The translations under genes were made by a program, and so were the position numbers. Under the pieces are notes generated by a model. The model was not told the DNA's origin. It did no database searches and saw only the letters and a list, made by a program, of their open reading frames with translations. From the NCBI GenBank assembly GCA_003347645.1, contig QDFX01000013.1:49889-113888 (forward strand): a stretch of DNA of 64,000 nt, read 5' to 3'. Positions 40,464 to 52,098 of the stretch are shown here, one piece after another. Within the stretch, counting starts at the first letter, position 1. Each line of letters begins with the position of its first letter. This stretch comes from Rhizobiaceae bacterium CPCC 101076. GTDB taxonomy: Bacteria > Pseudomonadota > Alphaproteobacteria > Rhizobiales > Methylopilaceae.

Positions 40464-41909
40464 TCAGTTGGCAACCTTCTTCGGAGCCTTGGAGCCCGCA
40501 TCGGACTTCTTGGCCATCTGGGCGCACTCGGCGCTGAGTTCGCCGGGCTTCGGCGGGAAGGTCGCATCGGTCGCCGTGCCGCGCAGGAGCTCAAGCGCCT
40601 TCTGCAGCTGGACGTCGTCCTTCGGATCCGGCGGAACATAGGCCGATGATCCGCCGCCCTTATCCTTGTCCTTGTCGTCGTTCGAGATCTCGTCCTGCGA
40701 GACCGGATCGGCCTGGCGCGGCTTCTCGCCGGTGCCGAGCAGGTGCCCGCGCAGACCGGCTTCGCCCTGCGTGCGGTCCTTGCCCTTCAGCTCGTCCGGG
40801 ATCACCGGCTCGACCATGATGTCCGGCTCGATGCCCTTGGCCTGGATCGAGCGGCCGCACGGCGTGTAGTAGCGGGCGGTGGTCAGCGACAGGGCGCCGT
40901 TATTGCCCATGGTGATGAGCGTCTGCACCGAACCCTTGCCGAACGAACGCGTGCCGAGGATCGTCGCGCGCTTGTGGTCCTGCAGGGCGCCGGAGACGAT
41001 CTCCGACGCGGAAGCGGAACCGCCATTGATCAGCACGATGATCGGCTTGCCATTCGTCAAGTCGCCGGAACGTGCGCTGTAGCGCTGCACGTCTTCCGGC
41101 TGGCGGCCGCGGGTGGAGACCACCTCGCCGCGCTCGAGCACGGTGTCGACGACCTGAATCGACTGGTCGAGCAGACCACCCGGATTGTTACGCAGGTCGA
41201 TGACGTAGCCCTTCAGATCCTTGTCCTGGATCTTCGAGTGAATGTCCTCGATCGCCTTCTGCATGCCTTCGGCCGTCTGCTCGCTGAACGAGGCGAGGCG
41301 GATATAGCCGACATCGGTGCCTTCGGTGCGGTGCTTGACGACCTGAATGCGGATCAGGTCGCGCACGAGCTTGACCTCGAGCGGCTCCGAATCCTTGCGC
41401 ATGATCTTGAGCACGATCGGCGTGTTCACCGGTCCGCGCATCTTCTCGACCGCCTGTTGCAACGTCAGGCCCTCGATCGGATCACCGTCGATATGGGTGA
41501 TGATGTCGTTGGCGAGGATGCCGGCGCGGGCCGCTGGCGTGTCGTCGATCGGGCTGACGACCTTCACCAGATTGTTTTCCATCGAGACTTCGATGCCGAG
41601 GCCGCCGAACTCGCCGCGAATGTCGACCTGGCGGTCGCGATAGCGCTTGGCGTCCATGTAGCTCGAATGCGGATCGAGGCCCGCGAGCATGCCGTTGATG
41701 GCGGTCTCGATCAGCTTCGAGTCGTCCGGCTTCTCGACATAGTCGGCGCGGATGCGCTCGAACACGTCACCGAAGAGATTGAGGCTGCGATACGTGTCCG
41801 CGTTCGCCGCTGCCCAGGCCTTGGTGAAAAGACCCGGCTCCTGGACGACGCTCATCGCGGTGGCGCCGAGAAGGGCGCCGGCAAAAACAAGGGAAACCTT
41901 ACGCATCAT
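40464..41909 (-). CDS. ctpA: Carboxyl-terminal processing protease (S41 family)
   Basis: A periplasmic serine protease of 481 residues. It has a signal anchor (KVSLVFAGALLGATAMSVV), an N-terminal helical part, a PDZ domain (GGLGIEVSMENNLVKVVSPIDDTPAARAG), and an S41 catalytic core. The nucleophile Ser is in INGGSASASEIVSGAL and the base Lys in RSFGKGSVQTL. The C-terminal tail is Lys-rich. The start ATGATG at 41909 contains the envC stop (TGA), so the two are coupled. Confidence 0.95.
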   Translation of the reverse strand: MMRKVSLVFAGALLGATAMSVVQEPGLFTKAWAAANADTYRSLNLFGDVFERIRADYVEKPDDSKLIETAINGMLAGLDPHSSYMDAKRYRDRQVDIRGEFGGLGIEVSMENNLVKVVSPIDDTPAARAGILANDIITHIDGDPIEGLTLQQAVEKMRGPVNTPIVLKIMRKDSEPLEVKLVRDLIRIQVVKHRTEGTDVGYIRLASFSEQTAEGMQKAIEDIHSKIQDKDLKGYVIDLRNNPGGLLDQSIQVVDTVLERGEVVSTRGRQPEDVQRYSARSGDLTNGKPIIVLINGGSASASEIVSGALQDHKRATILGTRSFGKGSVQTLITMGNNGALSLTTARYYTPCGRSIQAKGIEPDIMVEPVIPDELKGKDRTQGEAGLRGHLLGTGEKPRQADPVSQDEISNDDKDKDKGGGSSAYVPPDPKDDVQLQKALELLRGTATDATFPPKPGELSAECAQMAKKSDAGSKAPKKVAN

Positions 41910-43201
41910 CCACGGACCTTCTCGGCAGTGCTGCTGGCCCACCAGGGGCTAGGATCGATCGACTGGCCGTCCTTGCGAAATTCCACATACAGCACGGGCT
42001 GTGCGGAATTCGCAGTGACGAGCGAAGCTACTTTACTATTTTCGCCCATTTGGGCGACGGGTTCGCCGGTCAGAACGAACTGCCCCAGAGAGACATCGAT
42101 CTTGTCCATTCCCGCCAAGAGGACATGGTATCCACCGCCAGCGTTCAGGATCAAGAGTTGTCCGTAAGATCGGAACGGCCCCGCATAGACCACCCAGCCG
42201 TCGCAGGGCGCTGTTACTTGAGCCGCCGCTCGCGTCAAAATTGAGACGCCCTTGCGCTGTCCGCCAAATTCATCGTCTTCGCCGAACCCGAAAATGCGTT
42301 CGCCGGAGGCCGGAAGCGGCAACATGCCCCTCGCGGAAGAGAAGGCGATCGCCGGCGACATGCGGCCCGGATCGTTGAGGGCGGCGAAGTCGGAACGGCC
42401 GGGATTGACCGGTGGCTGGGCCGCTGCCGCGGCGGCTGCGGCGTCGCGGGCGGTCGCGACATCCCGCTCCATCCGGGCGATCAAATCTTCGAGAGATTTC
42501 ACCTCGCGGGAAAGCTGCTGGCTGCGATCCTGCTCTTCGACGAGGGCTTTCTCCCGCTCCTCCTGCCGCCGCTGGCGGGCATCGACGAGCAGCTTTAGGC
42601 GCGCCTGCGAAGCGTCGAGATCGGCTCGATCGGCGGTGAGTCTGTTCCTCTCGACCGAGATGTCATTGCGGACGCGATTCAGCTCCGCCAGGTCCTGCGC
42701 CAATTCCTCGGTCTGCTCGCGAATCTCCGGCAGGACCGTGCCGAGCAGCATCGCCGAGCGGACGGAGGTGAGCGCATCCTCCGGCTGAACGAGAAGAGCT
42801 GGCGGCGGCTGGCGACCCATCCGCTGGAGCGCGGCGAGGAGTTCGGCGACGACGGCACGGCTGCCATCGAGCTTCTTGCGGACATCGGCCTCGTCCTCGC
42901 CGAGATCGGTGAGGCGCTGCTCCGTCGCGCTCATCTTGGTCTCGGTGTCGCGGATCTTTCCCGCCGTGCGAACGAGATCGGCGTTGAGCTCGGCGCGTTC
43001 GCGCGACAAGACCTCGATCTCGGCGTGGATCGCGGTCTCGGACTTTTTGGAGCGCTCAAGCTCTCCCTTGCGATCCTGGAGCTCTTTCTGCCTGATCTCG
43101 GGGTCGGATTGCTGGTCCTGTGCCTGGGCAAGCACAGGGGCCGAGCAAAGGCCGGCCACGAACAGTCCGCGTAGAAGAAGTGAGCCTGAATACCGCCGCA
43201 T
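41906..43201 (-). CDS. envC: Murein hydrolase activator EnvC family protein
   Basis: About 431 residues. A signal peptide (RGLFVAGLCSAPVLAQAQ) is followed by a long coiled coil with Glu/Arg/Lys heptads (about residues 30-260) and a C-terminal LytM-like domain (ITRAAAQVTAPCDGWVVYAGPFRSYGQ onward). The domain lacks the HxxxD and HxH zinc ligands of active LytM peptidases, as in EnvC, which activates amidases rather than cutting. I prefer ATG 43201 over 43237 because the signal peptide starts there. It is coupled to ctpA. Confidence 0.9.
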   Translation of the reverse strand: MRRYSGSLLLRGLFVAGLCSAPVLAQAQDQQSDPEIRQKELQDRKGELERSKKSETAIHAEIEVLSRERAELNADLVRTAGKIRDTETKMSATEQRLTDLGEDEADVRKKLDGSRAVVAELLAALQRMGRQPPPALLVQPEDALTSVRSAMLLGTVLPEIREQTEELAQDLAELNRVRNDISVERNRLTADRADLDASQARLKLLVDARQRRQEEREKALVEEQDRSQQLSREVKSLEDLIARMERDVATARDAAAAAAAAQPPVNPGRSDFAALNDPGRMSPAIAFSSARGMLPLPASGERIFGFGEDDEFGGQRKGVSILTRAAAQVTAPCDGWVVYAGPFRSYGQLLILNAGGGYHVLLAGMDKIDVSLGQFVLTGEPVAQMGENSKVASLVTANSAQPVLYVEFRKDGQSIDPSPWWASSTAEKVRG

Positions 43202-43259
43202 CGGCTCAGTGAAGTCCCGCAAGCATTGACGATCCATTAACCACTTGCCGGCGCTCCAG

Positions 43260-43742
43260 TCACTCCCGGTGATAGGGATGTCCCGAGAGAATGGTCGTAG
43301 TGCGATAGAGCTGCTCGGCCAAAAGCACGCGCACGAGCTGGTGCGGCATGGTCAGTCCGCCGAAGGACAGCACCATTGCAGCCCTCGCTCGGACTGTCTC
43401 GTCAAGTCCGTCAGCACCGCCGATGGCGAATTGAAGAGCCGATGCCCCCTCGTCGCGCCAACGGCCGATGCGGGCCGAAAATTCCGTGCTGGAGGGGGAT
43501 TTGCCGCGCTCGTCGAGAACGATCAGGGGCGAGGACGAATCAAGGAGCGCGAGAATGGCCTGCGCTTCGTCGCGCTTGCGATCTTCCGGCCGGCGCGACC
43601 GGCTCTCCGGAATTTCGCGTATGTCGAAGGGTCCGAGCGAAATGGCGCGCCCGGCCTGTTCCGCACGTTCGAGATATCGGGCCGCGAGTTCACGCTCAGG
43701 CCCGTCCTTCATGCGCCCGACGGCGGCGACAACAATCCTCAT
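43260..43742 (-). CDS. rlmH: 23S rRNA pseudouridine-1915 N3-methyltransferase
   Basis: A SPOUT-fold methyltransferase that modifies helix 69 of 23S rRNA on assembled ribosomes. The 160-residue product has IVVAAVGRMKDGPERELAARYLER, LIVLDERGKSPSSTEFSARIG, the knot segment FAIGGADGLDETVRA and the C-terminal PHQLVRVLLAEQLYRTTTILSGHPYHRE. It follows rsfS by 18 bases, the common rsfS-rlmH pairing. Confidence 0.97.
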   Translation of the reverse strand: MRIVVAAVGRMKDGPERELAARYLERAEQAGRAISLGPFDIREIPESRSRRPEDRKRDEAQAILALLDSSSPLIVLDERGKSPSSTEFSARIGRWRDEGASALQFAIGGADGLDETVRARAAMVLSFGGLTMPHQLVRVLLAEQLYRTTTILSGHPYHRE

Positions 43743-43760
43743 GCCGCCGTCATGATACGC

Positions 43761-44162
43761 TCAGACGACCAGCCGCTCTTCCGGACGGTCGGCGGACCAC
43801 ATCTTCTCGAGATTGTAGAAGGCGCGGACTTCCGGGCGGAAGATGTGGAGGATCACGTCTCCCGCATCGATCAGCACCCAGTCGGCCGTGTTCATGCCTT
43901 CGACCCGAGGCTTGCCGGCACCGGCATCCTTCAGACCTTGCACGACGCGATCGGCAATCGAGGCTACGTGGCGGTTGGAGCGTCCCTGGGTGACCACCAT
44001 CTGGTCCGCCAGGGAAGATTTTCCCTTCAGATCGATCGCGACGGTCTCTTCGGCTTTCGCCTCGTCGAGAAGGCCGTGGATCAGGGAAATCAGGCCGTCT
44101 CCCGAAAAGGGGCCGGCGCTTGTCGGAAGCACAGTCAAGGCTGGCTCCGGGGTCTGGTGCAT
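43761..44162 (-). CDS. rsfS: Ribosomal silencing factor
   Basis: RsfS binds ribosomal protein L14 and blocks subunit joining when nutrients are short. The 133-residue product has AEETVAIDLKGKSSLADQMVVTQGRSNRHVASIAD and the C-terminal DWVLIDAGDVILHIFRPEVRAFYNLEKMW. It sits between nadD and rlmH, the conserved order. The first 20 residues or so are variable and the exact start is less certain. Confidence 0.95.
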   Translation of the reverse strand: MHQTPEPALTVLPTSAGPFSGDGLISLIHGLLDEAKAEETVAIDLKGKSSLADQMVVTQGRSNRHVASIADRVVQGLKDAGAGKPRVEGMNTADWVLIDAGDVILHIFRPEVRAFYNLEKMWSADRPEERLVV

Positions 44163-44237
44163 CTGCAGTGGTATCGCCCTCGATGAGTGCGGATCATGTC
44201 CGCACCGTCATGATAATGGGCCCAGATGACGTATTCT

Positions 44238-44846
44238 TCAAGCTGGCTCGGGTGAAGCGCCCTGGCGGACGGCCGTCGAGGACAGGTCGGAGCGGGGGCC
44301 GTGCAGGAAAACCCATGATGGCGGCTTGAGGTCGGCGAGCATCGCCGCGTCGCTTTCCTCGATCCGGTATGGTCTTAGCCATTGCGCCGCGTTCGAGCGC
44401 ACGGCCGAATGCGTCGTGCCCGGCCGGTCGATCACGGCGATCGGCATCTGCCGGGCGATTCCCCGCCAATCGCGCCATCGTGAAAAGTCGCGCAGATTGT
44501 CGCCGCCCATGATCCAGACGAAGCGGACGCCCGGGCAGCGGGCCTTGAGTGCCTTCAGACTGTCGATCGTGAAATGCGTGCCGAGCGTGGCCTCGATGCC
44601 GGTCGGGACAATGCGGGGATCGCGCATCACGCGACCAACGATGGCAATGCGCTCGGCGAGTGGACGGAGACCGTTCGTCTCCTTCAGCGGATTGCCGGGC
44701 GTGACCAGCAGCCAGACGCGATCGAGGCCAAGCCGTTTGAGAGCACGCTCGGCGACCATGCGATGCGCGGCATGGGCCGGGTTGAACGAACCGCCGTAGA
44801 GACCGATCCGCATGCCCGGCACCGAGGCCGGGAGCCGCTCCGTCAC
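44238..44846 (-). CDS. nadD: Nicotinate-nucleotide adenylyltransferase
   Basis: Adenylates nicotinate mononucleotide in NAD synthesis. The 202-residue product has [23 protein letters not shown] (the nucleotidyltransferase GGSFNPxHxxH motif) and [20 protein letters not shown] take the GTG at 44846 as start because it overlaps the proA stop in a GTGA arrangement; ATG 44813 is the alternative. It is downstream of proA on the minus strand and upstream of rsfS. Confidence 0.95.
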   Translation of the reverse strand: MTERLPASVPGMRIGLYGGSFNPAHAAHRMVAERALKRLGLDRVWLLVTPGNPLKETNGLRPLAERIAIVGRVMRDPRIVPTGIEATLGTHFTIDSLKALKARCPGVRFVWIMGGDNLRDFSRWRDWRGIARQMPIAVIDRPGTTHSAVRSNAAQWLRPYRIEESDAAMLADLKPPSWVFLHGPRSDLSSTAVRQGASPEPA

Positions 44847-46159
44847 GGCCGGGTCTGGCCCGACCCGCGGACGCGGTATTTGAAGCTCGTCAGTTGCTCC
44901 AGCCCGACCGGACCGCGCGCATGCATGCGGCCGGTTGCGATGCCGATCTCGGCGCCGAAGCCGAATTCTCCGCCGTCGGCGAATTGGGTCGATGCATTGT
45001 GCAGGACGATGGCGGAATCGACTTCCCGCAGGAACCGCTCGGCGGCATCGGTGTCGCCGGTCAGGATCGCATCGGTGTGATGTGAGCCGTGGGTCTCGAT
45101 GTGCTCGATCGCGGCATTGAGGCCGTCGACGACGCCGACCGCGATGATCGAGTCGAGGAACTCGGTCGCCCAGTCCTCCTCGGTCACCGTCGTCACGCGC
45201 GGATCGACCGCCCGCGTCGCCTGATCGCCGCGAACTGCGCAGCCGGCATCGAGCAGCATGGTCACGAGCGGCGCGAGATGTGTCCCAGCGAGGGCCCTAT
45301 CGACGAGCAGCGTCTCGACCGCACCGCAGACGCCGGTGCGGCGGAGCTTGGCGTTCAGGACGATGGTTTTTGCCATGTCGAGATCGCAAGGAGCGTGGAC
45401 GTAGATGTGGCAGTTGCCGTCAAGGTGCGAGAATACCGGCACCTTCGCTTCCGACTGGACACGGGCGACGAGGCTCTTGCCGCCGCGCGGCACCATGACG
45501 TCGAGATTGCCGTCGAGGCCCGACAGCATCTCGCCGACGGCGGCACGGTCGCGGGTCGGCACCATCTGGACGGAGGCCTCGGGCAGGCCCGTCTCGCGCA
45601 GCGCCTCGACGATTGCGGCATGGATCGCCGACGAGGAGCGGAAGCTGTCCGATCCGCCGCGCAGGATCACCGCATTGCCCGACTTCAGCGTTAGCGCGGC
45701 GGCGTCAGCGGTGACATTCGGGCGGCTTTCATAGACGACGCCGATGACGCCGATGGGCCAGGAGACGCGCTCGAATTCGAGGCCGTTCGGACGGGTCCAG
45801 CCCGCCAGCACTCGGCCCACCGGATCTTCCAGCGCGGCCACGGTCTCAATGCCCTCGGCCATGCCTTCGATGCGCTTGTCGTTGAGGATCAGCCGGTCGA
45901 TCAGCGCGCCGGTCGAGCCCGCCTTGCGCGCCTCTGCGACGTCGATCTCGTTTGCGGCGAGGATATCCGGTGCATGACGGCGGATCGAGGCGGCCATGGC
46001 CTTGAGCGCGCGATCCTTCTCCGGTCGGCCGGCAAGCGCCAGCACCCGCGCGGCGGCACTGGCCGAGCGCCCGATTTCGCTCATAACCGAAGAAATATTC
46101 GAAGCCGACGCGACCTCTTGGGCCTTTAGTGCGTTCAGCCCCTGGGTGGCAACATTCAT
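44843..46159 (-). CDS. proA: Gamma-glutamyl phosphate reductase
   Basis: Second enzyme of proline synthesis, reducing glutamyl-5-phosphate with NADPH. The product is about 438 residues: [45 protein letters not shown], the catalytic Cys in [14 protein letters not shown], and [20 protein letters not shown] near the end. ATG 46159 or 46165 is the likely start; the frame back to 46258 is not family-like. The start overlaps the divergent DUF72 start at 46158. proB is nearby but separated by that gene. Confidence 0.95.
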   Translation of the reverse strand: MNVATQGLNALKAQEVASASNISSVMSEIGRSASAAARVLALAGRPEKDRALKAMAASIRRHAPDILAANEIDVAEARKAGSTGALIDRLILNDKRIEGMAEGIETVAALEDPVGRVLAGWTRPNGLEFERVSWPIGVIGVVYESRPNVTADAAALTLKSGNAVILRGGSDSFRSSSAIHAAIVEALRETGLPEASVQMVPTRDRAAVGEMLSGLDGNLDVMVPRGGKSLVARVQSEAKVPVFSHLDGNCHIYVHAPCDLDMAKTIVLNAKLRRTGVCGAVETLLVDRALAGTHLAPLVTMLLDAGCAVRGDQATRAVDPRVTTVTEEDWATEFLDSIIAVGVVDGLNAAIEHIETHGSHHTDAILTGDTDAAERFLREVDSAIVLHNASTQFADGGEFGFGAEIGIATGRMHARGPVGLEQLTSFKYRVRGSGQTRP

Positions 46160-46961
46160 GACCATACTCGAAAACTCTAATCGCGCGTCTTCTATACGGC
46201 AGAAAACGCGGAGCGACACACTGAATACAGCCGCCGGAACGCAGCTGCGTATTGGCACGTCCGGCTGGCATTATGGCAGTTGGCGCGGCCCCTTCTACCC
46301 AAAGGAAGTGAAGATAAAGGAGCTCCTCAGCTTCTACGCAAGCCGCTTCGATACCGCCGAGATCAACAACTCCTTTTATCGGCTGCCGACGGTCAAGGCG
46401 ATCGACGAATGGCGCGAGACCGTTCCCGAGGGCTTCGTCTTCGCCTGGAAGGCATCACGGTTCATCACCCATTTCCGCCGGCTGAAGGACTGCGAAGACA
46501 GCATCGAGATGGTGTTCGGCAGAATGTCCGGCCTCGGACCGGCTTTCGGACCAGTGCTCTTCCAATTGCCTCCGCAGATGAAGGTCGATCGCGAGCGACT
46601 CGCGAGCTTCCTGACGCAACTGCCGAAGGAACACCGCTACACGTTCGAGTTCCGCGACGAGAGCTGGTACGAGCCGGCGATCTTCAACCTGCTGCGCGAC
46701 CACAATATCGCGCTTTGCATCAGCGACCATGCTGCCGCCCCGGCACCACCGGAGGCTACCGCGGATTTCGTGTATGTACGAGGTCACGGGACAGACGGGC
46801 GCTATGCCGGCAGCTACGCGGACGACGCCTTGTCGGACACGGCGGCGGCGATTGCAGGCTGGCGCAAGGAGGGTCGCGACGTCTTCGTCTACTTCGACAA
46901 TGACCAGAAAAGCGCCGCGCCGAAAGACGCGGAGCGGCTGGTCGCTATGACGAGCGATTAA
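46158..46961 (+). CDS. DUF72 domain-containing protein
   Basis: A TIM-barrel-like DUF72 (YecE family) protein, function unknown. Core signatures are [84 protein letters not shown] and [18 protein letters not shown]. The family core begins near 46250. The ATG at 46158 adds about 30 residues, and no closer ATG is available, so the true start may be an alternative codon. It runs against proA and proB and splits them. Confidence 0.88.
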   Translation: MTILENSNRASSIRQKTRSDTLNTAAGTQLRIGTSGWHYGSWRGPFYPKEVKIKELLSFYASRFDTAEINNSFYRLPTVKAIDEWRETVPEGFVFAWKASRFITHFRRLKDCEDSIEMVFGRMSGLGPAFGPVLFQLPPQMKVDRERLASFLTQLPKEHRYTFEFRDESWYEPAIFNLLRDHNIALCISDHAAAPAPPEATADFVYVRGHGTDGRYAGSYADDALSDTAAAIAGWRKEGRDVFVYFDNDQKSAAPKDAERLVAMTSD

Positions 46962-47059
46962 CGCCCGTCAATTGCATTTCGCGGATCGCGTGCGCGGGCG
47001 GCGCATCGCAGAATCTGGACCCAGCGTTCACTTGCGGCAAAGCCGTGCTCTACCCGACG

Positions 47060-48184
47060 TTACCGCCCGGCGATCACCAGATCGTCGCGATGGACCATGA
47101 CGCTGCGGAAGGGCGCACCGAGCACTTCCTCGATGGCCGCGCTGTTCTTGCCGGCGATGCGAAGCGCGTCGGCGGCATCGTAGGCGACGAGCCCGCGGCC
47201 GATCTCAGTGCCGTCCGAATCCCGAATGACCACCGCATCGCCGCGCTGGAAGCCACCTTCGACACGCGTCACGCCCGCCGGGAGCAGGCTCTTGCCGCTG
47301 CGGAGTGCCTTCACCGCGCCGTCGTCGAGGACCAGAGCGCCCTTCGGTTCGAGTGAACCGCCGATCCAGGTCTTGCGGGCGGCGGAGGGAGTGCCCGAGG
47401 CCAGGAACCAGGTCGAACGACCGCCCTGCTCGATCGAGCGGATCGGATGCATGATCTTGCCCGAGGCGATGACCATATGGGTGCCGCCCGAGGTCGCGAT
47501 CTTGCCGGCCTCGATCTTGGTCCGCATACCGCCGCGCGACAGCGCCGAGGCGGCGCCTCCGGCCATGGCTTCGATCTCCGCCGAAATGCGCGGGACGACC
47601 GGGATATGTTTGGCGCTCGGGTCCTGCGCCGGAGGGGCCGTATAGAGTCCGTCGATATCCGACAGCAGGATCAGGAGATCGGCGCTCGCCATGGTCGCGA
47701 CCCGCGCGGCGAGGCGGTCGTTGTCGCCGTAACGAATCTCGGTCGTGGCGACGGTATCGTTCTCGTTGATGACCGGGACGGCCTTGAAGTCGATCAGCCG
47801 GGCGATGGTCGCGCGGGCGTTGAGATAGCGCTCGCGCTCTTCCGTATCGCCGAGCGTCAGCAGAATCTGGCCGGCGGTCAGGCCATGGGTGCCGAGCACT
47901 TCCGACCACGCGCGCGCCAATGCGATCTGGCCGACGGCCGCGGCGGCCTGGCTTTCTTCGAGGCGGAGCACCCGCTTCGGCAGATCGAGGATGGTGCGGC
48001 CGAGCGCGATCGAGCCAGACGAGACGACCAGCACATCCGCACCGCGATGGCGGATCGCCGCGATATCCTCGGCGAGACTCTCCAGCCAGGCGCGCTTCAA
48101 GGCGCCCTGTTCGTGGTCGACGAGCAGGGCCGAGCCGATCTTCACGACGACGCGGCGGAACTGGATGAGCTGGGGAACGGTCAC
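47060..48184 (-). CDS. proB: Glutamate 5-kinase
   Basis: First enzyme of proline synthesis, phosphorylating glutamate; feedback-inhibited by proline in the family. The 374-residue product has an amino-acid-kinase domain ([17 protein letters not shown], then [63 protein letters not shown]) and a C-terminal PUA domain (about residues 285-365). The start is GTG at 48184 with a weak ribosome binding site. It lies 54 bases after obgE. Confidence 0.96.
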   Translation of the reverse strand: MTVPQLIQFRRVVVKIGSALLVDHEQGALKRAWLESLAEDIAAIRHRGADVLVVSSGSIALGRTILDLPKRVLRLEESQAAAAVGQIALARAWSEVLGTHGLTAGQILLTLGDTEERERYLNARATIARLIDFKAVPVINENDTVATTEIRYGDNDRLAARVATMASADLLILLSDIDGLYTAPPAQDPSAKHIPVVPRISAEIEAMAGGAASALSRGGMRTKIEAGKIATSGGTHMVIASGKIMHPIRSIEQGGRSTWFLASGTPSAARKTWIGGSLEPKGALVLDDGAVKALRSGKSLLPAGVTRVEGGFQRGDAVVIRDSDGTEIGRGLVAYDAADALRIAGKNSAAIEEVLGAPFRSVMVHRDDLVIAGR

Positions 48185-48238
48185 GGGGCGGCCGAAAAGC
48201 GAGAGTGGACAGGCGCTAACACAAAACTGCGTCAGCCG

Positions 48239-49920
<1,682 letters not shown>

Positions 49921-49939
49921 GACGCAGCTCCAGATGCGA

Positions 49940-49994
49940 CGAAGGGGAGACTTTGCCAGCCTCCCCTTCGGAACTTTGGAGCCCATTCGGCTCC
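49940..49994 (-). terminator. Double hairpin downstream of rpmA
   Basis: CGAAGGGGAG (49940-49949) pairs perfectly with CTCCCCTTCG (49961-49970). Next to it GGAGCC (49978-49983) pairs with GGCTCC (49989-49994). Neither is followed by a T-run. Lying between rpmA and the GNAT gene on the minus strand, they may attenuate or stabilise the ribosomal-protein mRNA rather than end it fully. Confidence 0.4.
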
Positions 49995-50038
49995 ACCGGG
50001 TCGACTGACACCGGCGGAACCGTCGCTTGATCCGCCGT

Positions 50039-50311
50039 TTACTCTGCTGCCTCGGCCATGGCCGGGGCGACCGTCACATACGTGCGGCCGTTGGCTTTCG
50101 AGACGAAGGCCACCTGGCCATCGACGAGGGCAAAAAGGGTGTGATCCGTGCCCATGCCAACGTTCGCGCCGGGATGCCACTTGGTCCCGCGCTGACGCAC
50201 GATGATGTTGCCGGCAACGACCGCCTGGCCGCCGAACTTCTTCACGCCGAGGCGACGGCCGGCCGAGTCGCGACCATTGCGCGACGAACCGCCTGCTTTC
50301 TTATGTGCCAT
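50039..50311 (-). CDS. rpmA: 50S ribosomal protein L27
   Basis: L27, 90 residues, near the peptidyl-transferase centre. It starts [29 protein letters not shown] and has [31 protein letters not shown]. The N-terminus is the short form without a cleavable extension. It follows rplU by 6 bases in the conserved rplU-rpmA pair. Confidence 0.99.
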   Translation of the reverse strand: MAHKKAGGSSRNGRDSAGRRLGVKKFGGQAVVAGNIIVRQRGTKWHPGANVGMGTDHTLFALVDGQVAFVSKANGRTYVTVAPAMAEAAE

Positions 50312-50317
50312 CGGTCT

Positions 50318-50755
50318 TTACTCCGTCTCGGTCTCGGCCGCCTTGGCGGCCTTCTTCGCCGCCGGCTTCTTGGCCGGGGCTGCGTCTGCATCTGTCGCCT
50401 CGACAACCTTCTTGGCCGCCTTCGGCTTCGCGCTGGCTTCCTGGCCCTTCGCCAGGATGTCCGTGATGCGGATCACGGTGTGGTCCTGACGGTGACCACG
50501 CTTGCGCTTCGAATTCTGCCGGCGACGCTTCTTGAACGCGATGACCTTGTCGCCGCGGCTGTGCTCGACGATCTCGATCACGACGCGGGCGCCATCCACG
50601 AACGGAGCGCCAAAGCTCGGCGTATCACCGCCAAGCGCCAGAACCTCGCCGAGCTCCACCGTGGAGCCGACATCGCCAGCCAGACGGCCGACGGTAATCT
50701 TGTCATTCGCGGCGACGCGGTACTGCTTGCCGCCGGTTTTGATGACTGCGAACAT
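50318..50755 (-). CDS. rplU: 50S ribosomal protein L21
   Basis: L21 core starts [25 protein letters not shown] and ends near [27 protein letters not shown]. The 145-residue product then carries a 40-residue Ala/Lys-rich C-terminal tail ([20 protein letters not shown]...), a common extension in alphaproteobacteria. ATG 50755 has GGGAG upstream; the frame back to 50842 is not L21-like. Confidence 0.98.
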   Translation of the reverse strand: MFAVIKTGGKQYRVAANDKITVGRLAGDVGSTVELGEVLALGGDTPSFGAPFVDGARVVIEIVEHSRGDKVIAFKKRRRQNSKRKRGHRQDHTVIRITDILAKGQEASAKPKAAKKVVEATDADAAPAKKPAAKKAAKAAETETE

Positions 50756-50960
50756 CGATTTCTCCCGTGTTCGGATCGGCCTCGAAGGACCGTCTTCTTT
50801 GCAGCCTAAGGGTGATACGAAGAGGACCGGGACGAATCCCACCTCTGCGAGGGGCTCTCCTTATATCCATGACGGTCCTGCGTCAACCAATTCACGGTTC
50901 ACGCTTGTGCGGCGCGAAAGGTCCGTATACACGGTCGCTTCCCATCGCATGACGGCTCGC

Positions 50961-51050
<90 letters not shown>

Positions 51051-51106
51051 TTTCCCCGCCGATTGCCACCTTTACTATCCAGAAGCTGCAGCGGCTGCGC
51101 GGGTGA

Positions 51107-52021
51107 TTACCCGAAACGGGTGCCGGTAAGCTCCTCGGAGACCTGCCAGAGGCGCGCGGTAGCAGCCCGGTCCGATGCTTGCGGCGGGACCTTCGACAAG
51201 GCCGGATGCCCGCGTGTTTCACTCATCCTGTCCGGGCCGTAATACGCGCCAGGTTTCGCCTGAGGTGACGTGGCTGCGAAGAGCGTGGGGAGGGCGCCCT
51301 GCGACGCGGGCTGGAACAGGAACCAGAGCAGGGACCGCGTGATGCCGGTGATGCTCCAGCGGCCCGGCGCGTTGTGCAGGAGATCGGTGCGGGAAACGCC
51401 TGGATGCGCGGCGATGCTCTCAACGCCCCACAGGTTGGCTTCGCTGCGCCGCTGCAACTCGAACGCAAACATCAGGCAGGCGAGCTTCGACTGGCTATAG
51501 ACCTGCATCGGATTGTAACTCTTGCCCGCATTCAGATCGTCAAAGTCGATCGCGCCGTTACGGGCGGCGACGCTCGATAGCGTGACCACCCGCGCATTCC
51601 TCCCCTTGAGCAAAAGCGGCATGAGCTGGCCCGTGAGCGCGAAATGGCCGAGATAGTTGGTGCCGAGCTGCAACTCGAAACCATCCGCGGTCTCCTGCCG
51701 CTTCGGCGGCACCATCACGCCCGCGTTGTTGATGAGGAGATCAAGGTTGTCTTCCTGATTCCGTAGCCTTTCGCCGAAATCCGCGATGGACTGGAGGCTG
51801 GCAAGATCGACCTGCTCGAACCGGACGATCGCAGAAGGCTCTTCGTGACGGATTTTCGTGACCGCAGCCGCGCCCTTCTCGGGATTGCGGCCCGCGATGA
51901 TGACCTCACCGCCCACCCGCGCCAGAGCGAGGGCGCTCTCGTACCCGAGCCCCCCGGTGCCGGTGATGACGGCTGAGCGTCCTGTCTGCGAGGGAATATC
52001 CGACGCCGTCCACTTTGCCAT
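51107..52021 (-). CDS. Short-chain dehydrogenase/reductase (retinol dehydrogenase-like)
   Basis: A 304-residue classical SDR with DLLINNAGVMVPP, GTNYLGHFALTG, VVTLSSVAARNGAI with the catalytic Ser, and YSQSKLACLMFAFEL with the catalytic Tyr and Lys. The cofactor loop reads TGTGGLG, one residue shorter than the usual TGxxxGxG. The substrate is unknown. It is divergent from a TetR-family gene, with twin palindromic sites between them, which suggests repression by that regulator. Confidence 0.92.
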   Translation of the reverse strand: MAKWTASDIPSQTGRSAVITGTGGLGYESALALARVGGEVIIAGRNPEKGAAAVTKIRHEEPSAIVRFEQVDLASLQSIADFGERLRNQEDNLDLLINNAGVMVPPKRQETADGFELQLGTNYLGHFALTGQLMPLLLKGRNARVVTLSSVAARNGAIDFDDLNAGKSYNPMQVYSQSKLACLMFAFELQRRSEANLWGVESIAAHPGVSRTDLLHNAPGRWSITGITRSLLWFLFQPASQGALPTLFAATSPQAKPGAYYGPDRMSETRGHPALSKVPPQASDRAATARLWQVSEELTGTRFG

Positions 52022-52042
52022 GATCCTGCCTTCTCAAAAAAC

Positions 52043-52078
52043 TGCACTTGGTGTAAAATAATATCGCACTGAGTGTAA
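52043..52078. promoter_or_regulatory. Twin operator-like sites between the SDR and TetR genes
   Basis: Two similar 14-base imperfect palindromes, TGCACTTGGTGTAA (52043-52056) and CGCACTGAGTGTAA (52065-52078), lie 22 bases apart centre to centre, about two helical turns. They share GCACT..GTGTAA and sit in the 77-base divergent intergenic region. This is the expected place for a TetR-family repressor to control both promoters. Confidence 0.6.
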
Positions 52079-52098
52079 TTTTCAACAGGCCATTTTCC

